This document shows, piece after piece, positions 1 through 5,049 of a DNA stretch of 5,425 bases (its first letter is position 1; each line of letters opens with the position of its first letter). Under the pieces are notes generated by a model. That model saw only the letters and a program-made list of their open reading frames with translations, was not told the DNA's origin and searched no databases. Both the position numbers and the translations under genes were made by a program. Location of the stretch: the NCBI GenBank assembly GCA_005885565.1, contig VAXK01000255.1:1-5425 (forward strand), given 5' to 3'. This DNA comes from Actinomycetota bacterium (GTDB taxonomy: Bacteria; Actinomycetota; Thermoleophilia; Gaiellales; Gaiellaceae).

Positions 1-1
1 G

Positions 2-541
2 GACCAGGGGAAGACCTGGTCGGCGCCGGTCCGCGTCGGCGCCCAGGGCGGCACGATGTCGCTCGACGAGTGGTGGATCGACGGCGACATCGCCATGGAC
101 GCAGGCGGGAACCTCTACGCGACCTGGGACACGCAGGGCACGAACCCCGACGGAAGCGCGAACGACGTCGGGTGGCTGTCGTACTCGACCGACCACGGCC
201 TGCACTGGTCGGCTCCTCTGCAGGCGCCGACCGATCGGCTCGCCGTGCCGCACGTCATGCAGGTCGCCGGCGGAGGCGCCGGCGTCGCGTACGTCGGCTG
301 GCTCTCGAGCAGCGACCCGCGAGGCTACGCGCAGTACCTGCGCGCCTTCTCGATCAAGTCGGGCTGGCTCTCGGCGCCTGTGCAGGTCTCGACCGAGTTC
401 GGCGACACCTCGGTCTGGCCGGGCGATACGTTCGGCATCGCGACGCTCTCACCGACCGACCTCGTCCTGAGCTGGGGCAGCGCCACCCCCTCGAGCGGCA
501 AGAAGTCGGACATCTTTGCGACCCGCGTCGCCGTGCATTAG
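2..541 (+). CDS. Sialidase-fold (Asp-box/BNR repeat) protein, C-terminal part, 5' truncated
   Basis: The frame is open from the left edge and ends at TAG 539-541, so about 179 residues of a longer protein are visible. Two Asp-box motifs (S-x-D-x-G-x-x-W) support a sialidase-type beta-propeller. The first is cut by the edge (DQGKTW, bases 2-19) and is followed by SAPVRV. The second is complete (STDHGLHW, bases 185-208) and is followed by SAPLQ. Later parts (GDTFGIATLS, LVLSWGSA, and the ending DIFATRVAVH) look like the last propeller strands. Proteins of this type in actinobacteria are usually secreted, but the N-terminus and any signal peptide lie outside the window. An Asp-box marks the fold and not the substrate, and the catalytic Arg triad and Asp/Glu-Tyr pair cannot be judged from this fragment. 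It should therefore not be called a true sialidase. Other Asp-box proteins, such as glycosidases or photosystem-assembly-like propellers, remain possible. Confidence 0.8.
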   Translation, partial: DQGKTWSAPVRVGAQGGTMSLDEWWIDGDIAMDAGGNLYATWDTQGTNPDGSANDVGWLSYSTDHGLHWSAPLQAPTDRLAVPHVMQVAGGGAGVAYVGWLSSSDPRGYAQYLRAFSIKSGWLSAPVQVSTEFGDTSVWPGDTFGIATLSPTDLVLSWGSATPSSGKKSDIFATRVAVH

Positions 542-651
542 CGGCGGCGGCGCCGGGGCAGGCGCCGCTCGACCAGGCGCGCGAAGACACTCATCAGGCC
601 GCCGAGGAACGCGCGCTCGAGCCGGAGGAGCGCTTTCCGCCGCCGCCTCAC
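538..651 (-). CDS. Small 37-aa highly basic peptide, function unknown
   Basis: GTG start at 651-649 and TAA stop at 540-538. The peptide begins MRRRRKALLRLERAF, has a hydrophobic or amphipathic centre (FLGGLMSVFARLV, residues 15-27) and ends in five arginines. By count it has 14 Arg and 1 Lys against 2 Glu. Nearly every third codon position is G or C, as in the neighbouring genes. It starts six bases after the TAG of the upstream two-pass membrane protein, in the same frame, with a GGTAGG/GCGAGG stretch as a possible ribosome site, so translational coupling is likely. Its TAA overlaps the TAG of the convergent sialidase-like gene. The shape suggests a short membrane-bound helix with positive ends. 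Alternatives are a C-terminal extension of the upstream gene made by stop-codon readthrough or hidden by a sequence error, or chance. I do not recognise a named family. Confidence 0.5.
   Translation of the reverse strand: MRRRRKALLRLERAFLGGLMSVFARLVERRLPRRRRR
547..568. terminator. GC-rich hairpin just after the sialidase-like gene
   Basis: GCGGCGCC (547-554) and GGCGCCGC (561-568) form a perfect 8-bp stem with a 6-base loop, five bases after the stop at 541. No T run follows on the plus strand, so this is at best a weak or factor-assisted terminator. The same bases encode the Arg-rich C-terminus of a small minus-strand ORF, and repeated CGC/CGG codons can create such a palindrome by chance. 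Confidence 0.3.
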
Positions 652-657
652 CCTCGC

Positions 658-1683
658 CTACCCGCGCGGCGTCGGCTCGTGCTCCGCCTCGGGCTCGGGC
701 TCCGCGTCCAGCTCCTCCTCCCACGGGTCGAGCGGCTCGGCGTGGCCCTCGACCTCGGCGGGGAGCACGCGGACGTGCTTCGGCCGGTCCTCGTCCTGCT
801 CGGCCTCGCCCTCCTCCGCGGCAGGACGCTCTCGGCTCCAGAAACGCCTGCGGCGCCGCGGCTCCTCGGCGACGGGCTCTTCGGGAGGCTCCGGCGGCGG
901 CTCTGGCGCGGCTTCGGCCTCCGGCTCTTCGGCCTCGACGACGGCCTCCGCGATCTCCCGCCGACGTAGGAGCCCGCGACGAGGCGGCCTCTCGGCAGGC
1001 TCCTCGGGCTCTGCCGGCTCCGCCGGCTCCGCCTCCGCGGCCTCCGCCACGATCGTGAGCTCCTCCTGCTGCTCCGCCTCCGGCTCCTCGGCGGGCGGAG
1101 GAAGCGTCCACTCGGTCGCCTCGCCGGGTGGAGGCTCCGCAGGCGGCAGGGCGACCGGCGGCTCTTCGGCGGCGGGAGCGGGAGGCGCGGGGGGCGCCGG
1201 GGCCGCGGCGGGTAGGACGTCGCGCTCCCGCGAGGCGGCCCACTCGGTGATCGCGACGATCGCGAACGCGCCGGCCGCGGCGGCGACGATCCAGAGCGAC
1301 CTCAGGTCGGCGATCGACGCCGCGACCGGAACGGCGATTACGAAGCACGCCTCGACCGCCCAGCGGAAGACGGCCTCCGGCACGCCGGGGCGCGCGTGCT
1401 CGCGCGTCGAGTACGACGGGAGCCACGGCTGCTGCGTCCAGCCGGCAGTGCGGAGCGCGCGCAGCTCCTTGCGGAGCTCGCCGGCCTGGTCGCGGAAGAC
1501 CTCGACCGCCTCGATCGTCCGCAGGGTCGCGTCGAGCCGGGCGAGGTGGCGGTAGAAGGCGTCGAACGCCTCGCGCACGCGCTCGGGGTCGTAGCCGCGC
1601 TCGGCGTACGGGATGTCCTCGACGCGCGGAAGCGGTGAGGCGCGCTGCTCCTCGTGCTCGGCGGAAGGCCAGGAATCCTGCAT
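658..1683 (-). CDS. Two-pass membrane protein with DivIVA-like N-terminal motif and long acidic Pro/Ala tail
   Basis: ATG at 1683-1681, TAG at 660-658, 341 residues. A TTG nine bases upstream (1692) is an alternative start. I prefer the ATG because a -10-like CATACT lies 8 bases before it and would overlap the TTG. Residues 27-36 (AERGYDPERV) resemble the GYxxxxV motif that opens DivIVA-type coiled coils. A charged helix follows to about residue 78 and could be a short coiled coil. Two hydrophobic segments, about residues 105-127 and 129-148, form a membrane hairpin with a short loop. From about residue 157 the protein is low-complexity Glu, Pro and Ala, broken by basic patches (RPPRRGLLRRR, RRRRRFWSRERP) and ending with PKHVRVLP and DPWEEEL motifs. 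It lies 40 bases after the patatin-like gene on the same strand and six bases before a small basic peptide gene. Function is unknown; a membrane-anchored scaffold is a guess. Confidence 0.75.
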   Translation of the reverse strand: MQDSWPSAEHEEQRASPLPRVEDIPYAERGYDPERVREAFDAFYRHLARLDATLRTIEAVEVFRDQAGELRKELRALRTAGWTQQPWLPSYSTREHARPGVPEAVFRWAVEACFVIAVPVAASIADLRSLWIVAAAAGAFAIVAITEWAASRERDVLPAAAPAPPAPPAPAAEEPPVALPPAEPPPGEATEWTLPPPAEEPEAEQQEELTIVAEAAEAEPAEPAEPEEPAERPPRRGLLRRREIAEAVVEAEEPEAEAAPEPPPEPPEEPVAEEPRRRRRFWSRERPAAEEGEAEQDEDRPKHVRVLPAEVEGHAEPLDPWEEELDAEPEPEAEHEPTPRG

Positions 1684-1691
1684 CTCGCCCA

Positions 1692-1697
1692 AGTATG
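1692..1697 (-). promoter_or_regulatory. Possible -10 box for the two-pass membrane protein gene
   Basis: Read on the minus strand, CATACT (4 of 6 to TATAAT) ends 8 bases before the ATG at 1683. The transcript would begin at or next to the start codon, giving a leaderless mRNA. I see no convincing -35 box. The site lies in the 31-40 base gap after the patatin stop, so the gene could be read both from this site and from the upstream operon promoter. This is weak evidence, used mainly to choose the start codon. Confidence 0.3.
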
Positions 1698-1723
1698 ACC
1701 ACAGGGGCCGGCGACGGGTTCGG

Positions 1724-3493
1724 CTACACCTTCGGCACGATCCGCATCGTCGGCTTCGGAAGCGGTGTCTTCGCGTCCTCGGCCCAGGTCACCCGGTTCA
1801 GCGCCTCCGCGACGACCGGCGAGGTCCTCGGCCACCAGTCCGGCTCGTGGCCGGCGTACGTCGGCCAGGTCTCGAGCGGGATGTCGTCCCCCGCCTCCGT
1901 GCGGAACTCCGCGAGCTTCTTCTGCGCCGCGTCGGGGCCGAGCTGCTCGTGGAGCATCTCCACGAGCGTCAGGAAGCGTGTGAACCGGTGGCTCTTCCAG
2001 TCGAACTGCGTGCACACGGCCTCACCGGCCTCCGCGCCGCGAACGACGAGCGTGTCGACGACCTCCTTCTTCATGTCCAGGTTGAGCCCGCCCTCGGTCT
2101 TCGTCAGCCGGATCTGGCAGATGCGATCGCGGTAGCCGGGCAGCTCGCCCTGGAGGCTGTCGCGCCAATTGAGCGCGGCGTCCAGGAGCTGGCGGAAGAA
2201 CGTGAAGAGGTTGTTCACCGACGAGAAGCCGGGTCGCCGCGGCGCGCCGAAGAGGACGTAGGGCTCCTTCTCCCGATCTCGCGCCTCCTGCTCCTTCGGA
2301 TCGGGGTACGGCTGGAGGTCGAGCCCAAAGGTCGGACGGCCAGGGAAGAGGGCGTCGAAGAAGTGAATCGGGAAGTTGCTCGAGATGCCGCCGTCCGACA
2401 TGCAGTGCTCGACGAGCTCACCTTCACGCGTCGGGTGCGCCGACCAGAGGGGAAGCGTCGAGAGCAGGATCGGAAAGCTGAGGCTGAGCCGGGCGGCTGC
2501 GACGATCGGGAGGTCGTCGGCCGGGAATGGGTAGAGCATCCGCGAGCCGTGCGGTCGCGGCCGGCCGGAGCCCTTCATCGCCTCGACGACCGATGGCGGG
2601 AAGAAGCGCGCCATCTCGTCGGGGTCGAAGAGGTAGGACGTCCAACCCTCTCGGTTCGCGGGTAGGTCGACCGGCCGCGAGTAGCTCAGATCCGTCGTGA
2701 TGAGCCGCAGGTTGACGACCGGATGCTCGAGGTCGGCGCCCTTCAGCATGCTGAACGTGAGCGGCTCGTCGAGGCCGAGCCCGGCGGATTCCTGGATCGT
2801 CCGGTGGAGCCAGTCGGTGAGGGCGGGCGGCCCGTCGGGATCCGAGTTGTGGCCGGTGACGAGGCCGAGCGAGTTGTCCATGAGGGCCTGGTTGGCGGCG
2901 AGGACGAACCGCGCGAGCGCGCCGAGCGCGACCGGGACGACGAGGGCGATCGTGACGGGGACGAGGAGGACCGCGCCGAGGACGAGAGCGACCCATCCCT
3001 TCCACGAGACGCCTGCGTCGACGATCGCCCAGGCACCGAAGGAGGCGAGCGCGAACCACGAAGCGACGAGCACGCCGGCGAGCACGGCGAACAACCAGGA
3101 ACGCCGCAGCACGAAGCCGGCGACGGTGAGGATCCGGCGCACCGTCGAGCCGCTGCCCGTCACCAGCGCGAGGCCCAGGTCGAGCACCGGCTTTCCCGCC
3201 GGAGTCGCCTGGAAGAGTCCCCGGATGAAGCCGGGCTGCGTGATCTCCGTCGTGACCGCCTCCAGGTGGTCGAAGGCCGTCGGGGTGGGCTCTACGCCTC
3301 TCGTGGGGTCGCCTTGGCGCCGGTACTCGCACGCCGCCGCGACGACGGCGGCGATCGCACCCGCCGACGTGCCGCCGATGTTCAGCAGCCGGTAGTCCTG
3401 CGTGATCCTCCTGATCGCGCGGGGGTAGACCACACCGCTCGTGATCCCGCCCTTCATGACGAGATCGCATTGCTTGTCGGGAACCTCGACCAT
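1724..3493 (-). CDS. Patatin-like phospholipase with internal transmembrane hairpin
   Basis: ATG at 3493-3491, with ribosome site GGAGG five bases upstream; TAG at 1726-1724; 589 residues. The N-terminus has the patatin oxyanion-hole motif (MKGGITSGVVYP, residues 13-24) and the nucleophile elbow GTSAG (41-45, Ser43). The second member of the Ser-Asp dyad is Asp367 in SDGG, and a conserved SFPILL-type segment lies at 339-344. Patatins hydrolyse acyl esters of lipids, typically phospholipids. Between Ser43 and Asp367 lie two strongly hydrophobic stretches, about 132-158 and 164-193, which should form a membrane hairpin and tether the enzyme to the inner membrane. Residues 391-589 extend the patatin core with no domain I can name. 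There is no signal peptide, so the catalytic part is probably cytoplasmic. It is divergent from a MarR-type gene and probably leads an operon with the two-pass membrane protein downstream. The family call is firm; substrate and pathway are not known. Confidence 0.93.
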   Translation of the reverse strand: MVEVPDKQCDLVMKGGITSGVVYPRAIRRITQDYRLLNIGGTSAGAIAAVVAAACEYRRQGDPTRGVEPTPTAFDHLEAVTTEITQPGFIRGLFQATPAGKPVLDLGLALVTGSGSTVRRILTVAGFVLRRSWLFAVLAGVLVASWFALASFGAWAIVDAGVSWKGWVALVLGAVLLVPVTIALVVPVALGALARFVLAANQALMDNSLGLVTGHNSDPDGPPALTDWLHRTIQESAGLGLDEPLTFSMLKGADLEHPVVNLRLITTDLSYSRPVDLPANREGWTSYLFDPDEMARFFPPSVVEAMKGSGRPRPHGSRMLYPFPADDLPIVAAARLSLSFPILLSTLPLWSAHPTREGELVEHCMSDGGISSNFPIHFFDALFPGRPTFGLDLQPYPDPKEQEARDREKEPYVLFGAPRRPGFSSVNNLFTFFRQLLDAALNWRDSLQGELPGYRDRICQIRLTKTEGGLNLDMKKEVVDTLVVRGAEAGEAVCTQFDWKSHRFTRFLTLVEMLHEQLGPDAAQKKLAEFRTEAGDDIPLETWPTYAGHEPDWWPRTSPVVAEALNRVTWAEDAKTPLPKPTMRIVPKV

Positions 3494-3497
3494 CGTG

Positions 3498-3507
3498 CCC
3501 TCCTCTC
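3498..3507 (-). promoter_or_regulatory. Ribosome binding site of the patatin-like gene
   Basis: Read on the minus strand, GAGAGGAGGG ends four bases before the ATG at 3493. Its GGAGG core is spaced five bases from the start, close to ideal pairing with the 16S rRNA tail. It fixes the start codon of the phospholipase gene. Confidence 0.8.
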
Positions 3508-3543
3508 TTCACGCGCTCGGGTCAACACGCGCGGGTCCGGCTC

Positions 3544-3558
3544 CTGACTCTGAGTCAG
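3544..3558. promoter_or_regulatory. Perfect 15-bp palindrome, candidate operator between divergent genes
   Basis: CTGACTC, one central T, then GAGTCAG: a perfect 7+1+7 dyad. The one-base centre cannot form an RNA hairpin loop, so a DNA site for a dimeric protein is more likely than a terminator. It lies in the 106-bp gap between the divergent patatin-like and MarR-type genes, overlaps the predicted patatin -10 box, and is about 42-56 bases upstream of the MarR start. MarR dimers usually bind inverted repeats of this size next to their own gene, so self- and cross-regulation is the natural inference. Confidence 0.5.
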
Positions 3559-3575
3559 CCGACGGGATCCGTCAA
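3547..3575 (-). promoter_or_regulatory. Predicted promoter of the patatin-like gene
   Basis: Read on the minus strand, TTGACG (3575-3570, 5 of 6 to the -35 consensus) is followed after exactly 17 bases by CAGAGT (3552-3547), a weak -10 box that keeps only the A at position 2 and the T at position 6. Transcription would start near 3540, leaving a leader of about 47 bases that contains the ribosome site. The -10 box falls inside the 15-bp palindrome at 3544-3558, so a protein bound there would block this promoter. The -35 match is good; the -10 match is poor. Confidence 0.4.
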
Positions 3576-3586
3576 GGCGGCCGGGC

Positions 3587-3592
3587 TAGGAT
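3587..3592 (+). promoter_or_regulatory. -10 box of the MarR-type gene (leaderless transcript)
   Basis: TAGGAT fits the TAnnnT form of the -10 box and ends seven bases before the TTG at 3600. The predicted transcription start coincides with the start codon, and there is no Shine-Dalgarno sequence in the gap. Leaderless mRNAs of this form are common in actinobacteria. No good -35 box is visible at 16-18 bases upstream. Confidence 0.5.
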
Positions 3593-3599
3593 CGCGGCG

Positions 3600-4055
3600 T
3601 TGGCATCCGGTTCTCCTCGTCCGAACGTCCTCTTCCAGACCTACATCGCGGGACAGCGCCTCACAGCGCTGCTCGACCGGCACCTGGAGACGGCGGGGGT
3701 CACGAGCAACCCCTTCGGACTTCTGAGCGCCCTCGGGATCTGGGGACCGATCACCCCCACCGAGCTCGCCGGCCGAACCGGCATGCCCCCGACGACACTC
3801 TCGAGCGCGCTCGCCCGCGCCTCCGCGCGCGGCTACGTCCGGCGCCGGCCGAATCCGGACGACGGCCGTTCCCACCTCGTCGAGCTGAGCGAGGAAGGCG
3901 ACCGCGCGTGGCGGGCCGGCTGGCCGGCGCTCCGCTCGGCGCTCGCGCGGTTGGAGCACGAGCTCGCCGGGTCGCTGGACGACGTGCAGGCCGCGATCGA
4001 CCGGCTCGACGCTGCTGCCCGGGCGGCGCTTGACGAAGCTACGATCTCGCAGTAA
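3600..4055 (+). CDS. MarR-family winged-helix transcriptional regulator
   Basis: TTG at 3600-3602 and TAA at 4053-4055 give 151 residues, the usual MarR length. There is no ATG or GTG in frame between the divergent patatin gene and this TTG, and starting further upstream would add a Pro/Ser/Gly-rich stretch untypical of the family. The N-terminal helix (residues 10-32) begins the dimer domain. The helix-turn-helix is at about 52-78 (TPTELAGRTGMPPTTLSSAL then LARASARGYV), followed by the wing RRRPNPDDGRSHLVELSEEG (81-100), whose D-x-R motif is a MarR hallmark. C-terminal helices (about 101-148) complete the dimerisation arm. MarR proteins are usually repressors released by small ligands such as phenolics, or by oxidation. 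This one has no cysteine, so a thiol switch is unlikely. Its position between the patatin gene and the propeller lipoprotein gene, each with an operator-like dyad, suggests those as targets. The ligand is unknown. Confidence 0.92.
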   Translation: MASGSPRPNVLFQTYIAGQRLTALLDRHLETAGVTSNPFGLLSALGIWGPITPTELAGRTGMPPTTLSSALARASARGYVRRRPNPDDGRSHLVELSEEGDRAWRAGWPALRSALARLEHELAGSLDDVQAAIDRLDAAARAALDEATISQ

Positions 4056-4058
4056 AAC
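4030..4058 (+). promoter_or_regulatory. Predicted promoter of the propeller lipoprotein gene, inside the 3' end of the MarR gene
   Basis: TTGACG (4030-4035, 5 of 6 to consensus) and TAAAAC (4053-4058, 4 of 6) are separated by exactly 17 bases. The -10 box overlaps the MarR TAA stop. Transcription would start near 4065, leaving a leader of about 29 bases with a strong ribosome site. This allows the lipoprotein gene to be expressed independently of the MarR gene. It is the best sigma70-type match in the window. Confidence 0.55.
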
Positions 4059-4073
4059 TCCTGCGATATCGTA
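4040..4073. repeat. 13-bp inverted repeat bracketing a -10 box, candidate operator
   Basis: The arms are TACGATCTCGCAG (4040-4052) and CTGCGATATCGTA (4061-4073), with an 8-base spacer; 12 of 13 positions pair. The spacer holds the predicted -10 box. Each arm also contains a small dyad, CGATCTCG (imperfect) and CGATATCG (perfect), with centres 22 bp apart, about two helical turns. Two dimers could therefore sit on the same face of the DNA. In RNA it would form a stem-loop around the MarR stop codon, but no U run follows, so a terminator is less likely than an operator. Confidence 0.55.
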
Positions 4074-4081
4074 CTACCCTC

Positions 4082-4088
4082 TTGGAGG
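4082..4088 (+). promoter_or_regulatory. Ribosome binding site of the propeller lipoprotein gene
   Basis: TTGGAGG places its GGAGG core five bases before the ATG at 4094. This rules out the in-frame TTG at 4082 as the start, because that TTG is part of the ribosome site itself. Confidence 0.75.
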
Positions 4089-4093
4089 CCGAC

Positions 4094-5035
4094 ATGCGCC
4101 GACCCCGTCCCGCCACCGTCCTGACGTGTCTCCTCGTCGTCGCGGCCGCGTGCAGCGGCGCCTCGAGCGGTCGCGCTTCGCACAACGCCGCGCCGACGGT
4201 CGTCGCGCGCATCCGCACGGGCTACAAGCCGTGCGCGAGCGTCGCGTACCGAGGCTCGCTCTACGTGGTCAACTACGGCGCGGGCACGATCGTCCGGATC
4301 GACCCGACGCGGAACCGAGTCACGCGCCGAGCACGGCTCGGGCCGCGGCCGTGCGGCCTGGTGAGCGGAGGCGGTGCCCTCTGGATCGACGGGTTCGGCG
4401 ACGACACCATCGACAAGTTCGATCCGCGCCGGTTCCGCGTCGTCCGGCGGATCCACGTCGGCTCGCAGCCGTACGACGTCGCGTACGCGGCAGGCTCGGT
4501 GTGGTCGTCGAACTTCGGGGACGGGACGGTCTCGCGCATCGACCCGCGACGCGGACGCGTCGTGGCGACGATCCGCACCGGTGGACAGCCCGGCGGCCTG
4601 CGCTGGGCCGCCGGCTCGGTATGGGTGGGCTCGAACCGAGGCCAGGAGATCTACCGGATCGACCCGGCGACGAACCGCGTCACCACCGTCCAGGTCGGCC
4701 GCGACTCGCCGACGTGGCTCGAGGCGACCGACACCGCGGTCTGGGCGGCCTCGGGACCGACCAACACGGTCGTCCGTCTCGATCCGGCGACGAACCGCGT
4801 GACGGCGGACGTCCCGGTCGGGACGTTCCCGGTCGACGGCGTCGTCGGGCCGGACGGCCTCGTCTGGATCCCGAACCAGGGCGACAACAGCGTCTCGCGG
4901 ATCGATCCGGCGACGAACAAGGTCGTCGACACCGTGAAGGTCGGACCGCTTCCGTTCGTCGTCCGACGCGGCTTCGGCGACATGTGGGTCTCGAACTTCG
5001 GCGGCTTCGCCGTCTGGCGCCTACGCGCCGGCTAG
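4094..5035 (+). CDS. Predicted lipoprotein, seven-bladed beta-propeller (YVTN/YncE/Vgb-like)
   Basis: ATG at 4094 is fixed by GGAGG five bases upstream; TAG at 5033-5035; 313 residues. The N-terminus is a lipoprotein signal: basic MRRPRP, a hydrophobic core, then VVAAAC with the acylated Cys at residue 20. After a short linker come seven repeats, each of the form V-x-x-x-(I/V)-x-(V/T)-G-x-x-P, a strand with VW or LW, then G-x-x-x-(V/I)-x-R-I-D-P-x-T-N-R. The Asp of the DP motif is at 70, 110, 150, 190, 230 and 271, an almost exact 40-residue period with one inserted residue in blade 6. Blade 7 ends in VWRLRAG without the DP turn, as expected for a closed ring. Such propellers bind partners or ligands at the cell surface. 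Virginiamycin B lyases share the fold but use a catalytic His; here the only His residues are 30 and 121, so lyase activity is not supported. It lies 38 bases after the MarR-type gene with its own predicted promoter. Ligand and role are unknown. Confidence 0.88.
   Translation: MRRPRPATVLTCLLVVAAACSGASSGRASHNAAPTVVARIRTGYKPCASVAYRGSLYVVNYGAGTIVRIDPTRNRVTRRARLGPRPCGLVSGGGALWIDGFGDDTIDKFDPRRFRVVRRIHVGSQPYDVAYAAGSVWSSNFGDGTVSRIDPRRGRVVATIRTGGQPGGLRWAAGSVWVGSNRGQEIYRIDPATNRVTTVQVGRDSPTWLEATDTAVWAASGPTNTVVRLDPATNRVTADVPVGTFPVDGVVGPDGLVWIPNQGDNSVSRIDPATNKVVDTVKVGPLPFVVRRGFGDMWVSNFGGFAVWRLRAG
4199..5032 (+). repeat. Seven tandem coding repeats of about 120 bp (propeller blades)
   Basis: The blades begin near residues 36, 76, 116, 156, 196, 236 and 277 of the lipoprotein. 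The period is 120 bases except for one 123-base unit. The turn encoding D-P-A-T-N is nearly identical at the DNA level in blades 4, 5 and 6 (around 4656, 4777 and 4899), which points to recent duplication or conversion among these units. Confidence 0.8.
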
Positions 5036-5049
5036 TTCCCGCTCGCCGA

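Noticed and set aside
70..969. Long plus-strand open frame (299 codons) across the sialidase end and the opposite-strand tail
   Set aside because: It is Arg/Leu/Ala-rich with no domain, overlaps the Asp-box gene in another frame and runs antisense to the membrane protein. It is a typical high-GC shadow.
1005..1050. GC-rich short tandem repeat (GGCTCCGCC-like units), considered as a non-coding repeat or CRISPR-like array
   Set aside because: It encodes an Ala-Glu-Pro run in the membrane protein's tail; the units are very short and have no spacers.
449..1702. Long minus-strand open frame (417 codons) across the two-pass membrane protein
   Set aside because: It is very rich in Arg, Gly and Ala with no membrane segments or motif. 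The frame ending at 658 has a clear membrane hairpin and conserved-looking ends.
1613..2665. Plus-strand open frame (350 codons) antisense to the patatin gene
   Set aside because: The composition is noise-like and the minus strand carries both patatin catalytic motifs over this region.
2424..3512. Second minus-strand open frame over the patatin N-terminus
   Set aside because: It is His/Arg/Pro-rich and shifted by one base from the frame that carries GTSAG; it has no motif.
2723..3547. Plus-strand open frame (274 codons) antisense to the patatin gene
   Set aside because: It is Glu/Arg/Asp-rich antisense to a real coding region and has no recognisable domain.
3441..3599. Upstream extension of the MarR gene to an ATG at 3441
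   Set aside because: It would overlap the start of the patatin gene and its promoter and add about 53 low-complexity residues not seen in MarR proteins.
4082..4093. TTG at 4082 as the start of the propeller gene
   Set aside because: It is part of the ribosome site serving the ATG at 4094, and it would put acidic residues before the signal peptide.
4094..5035. Virginiamycin B lyase function for the propeller protein
   Set aside because: The fold is shared, but the only two His residues (30 and 121) do not fit a His-dependent active site late in the protein, and the lipoprotein signal argues for a surface role.
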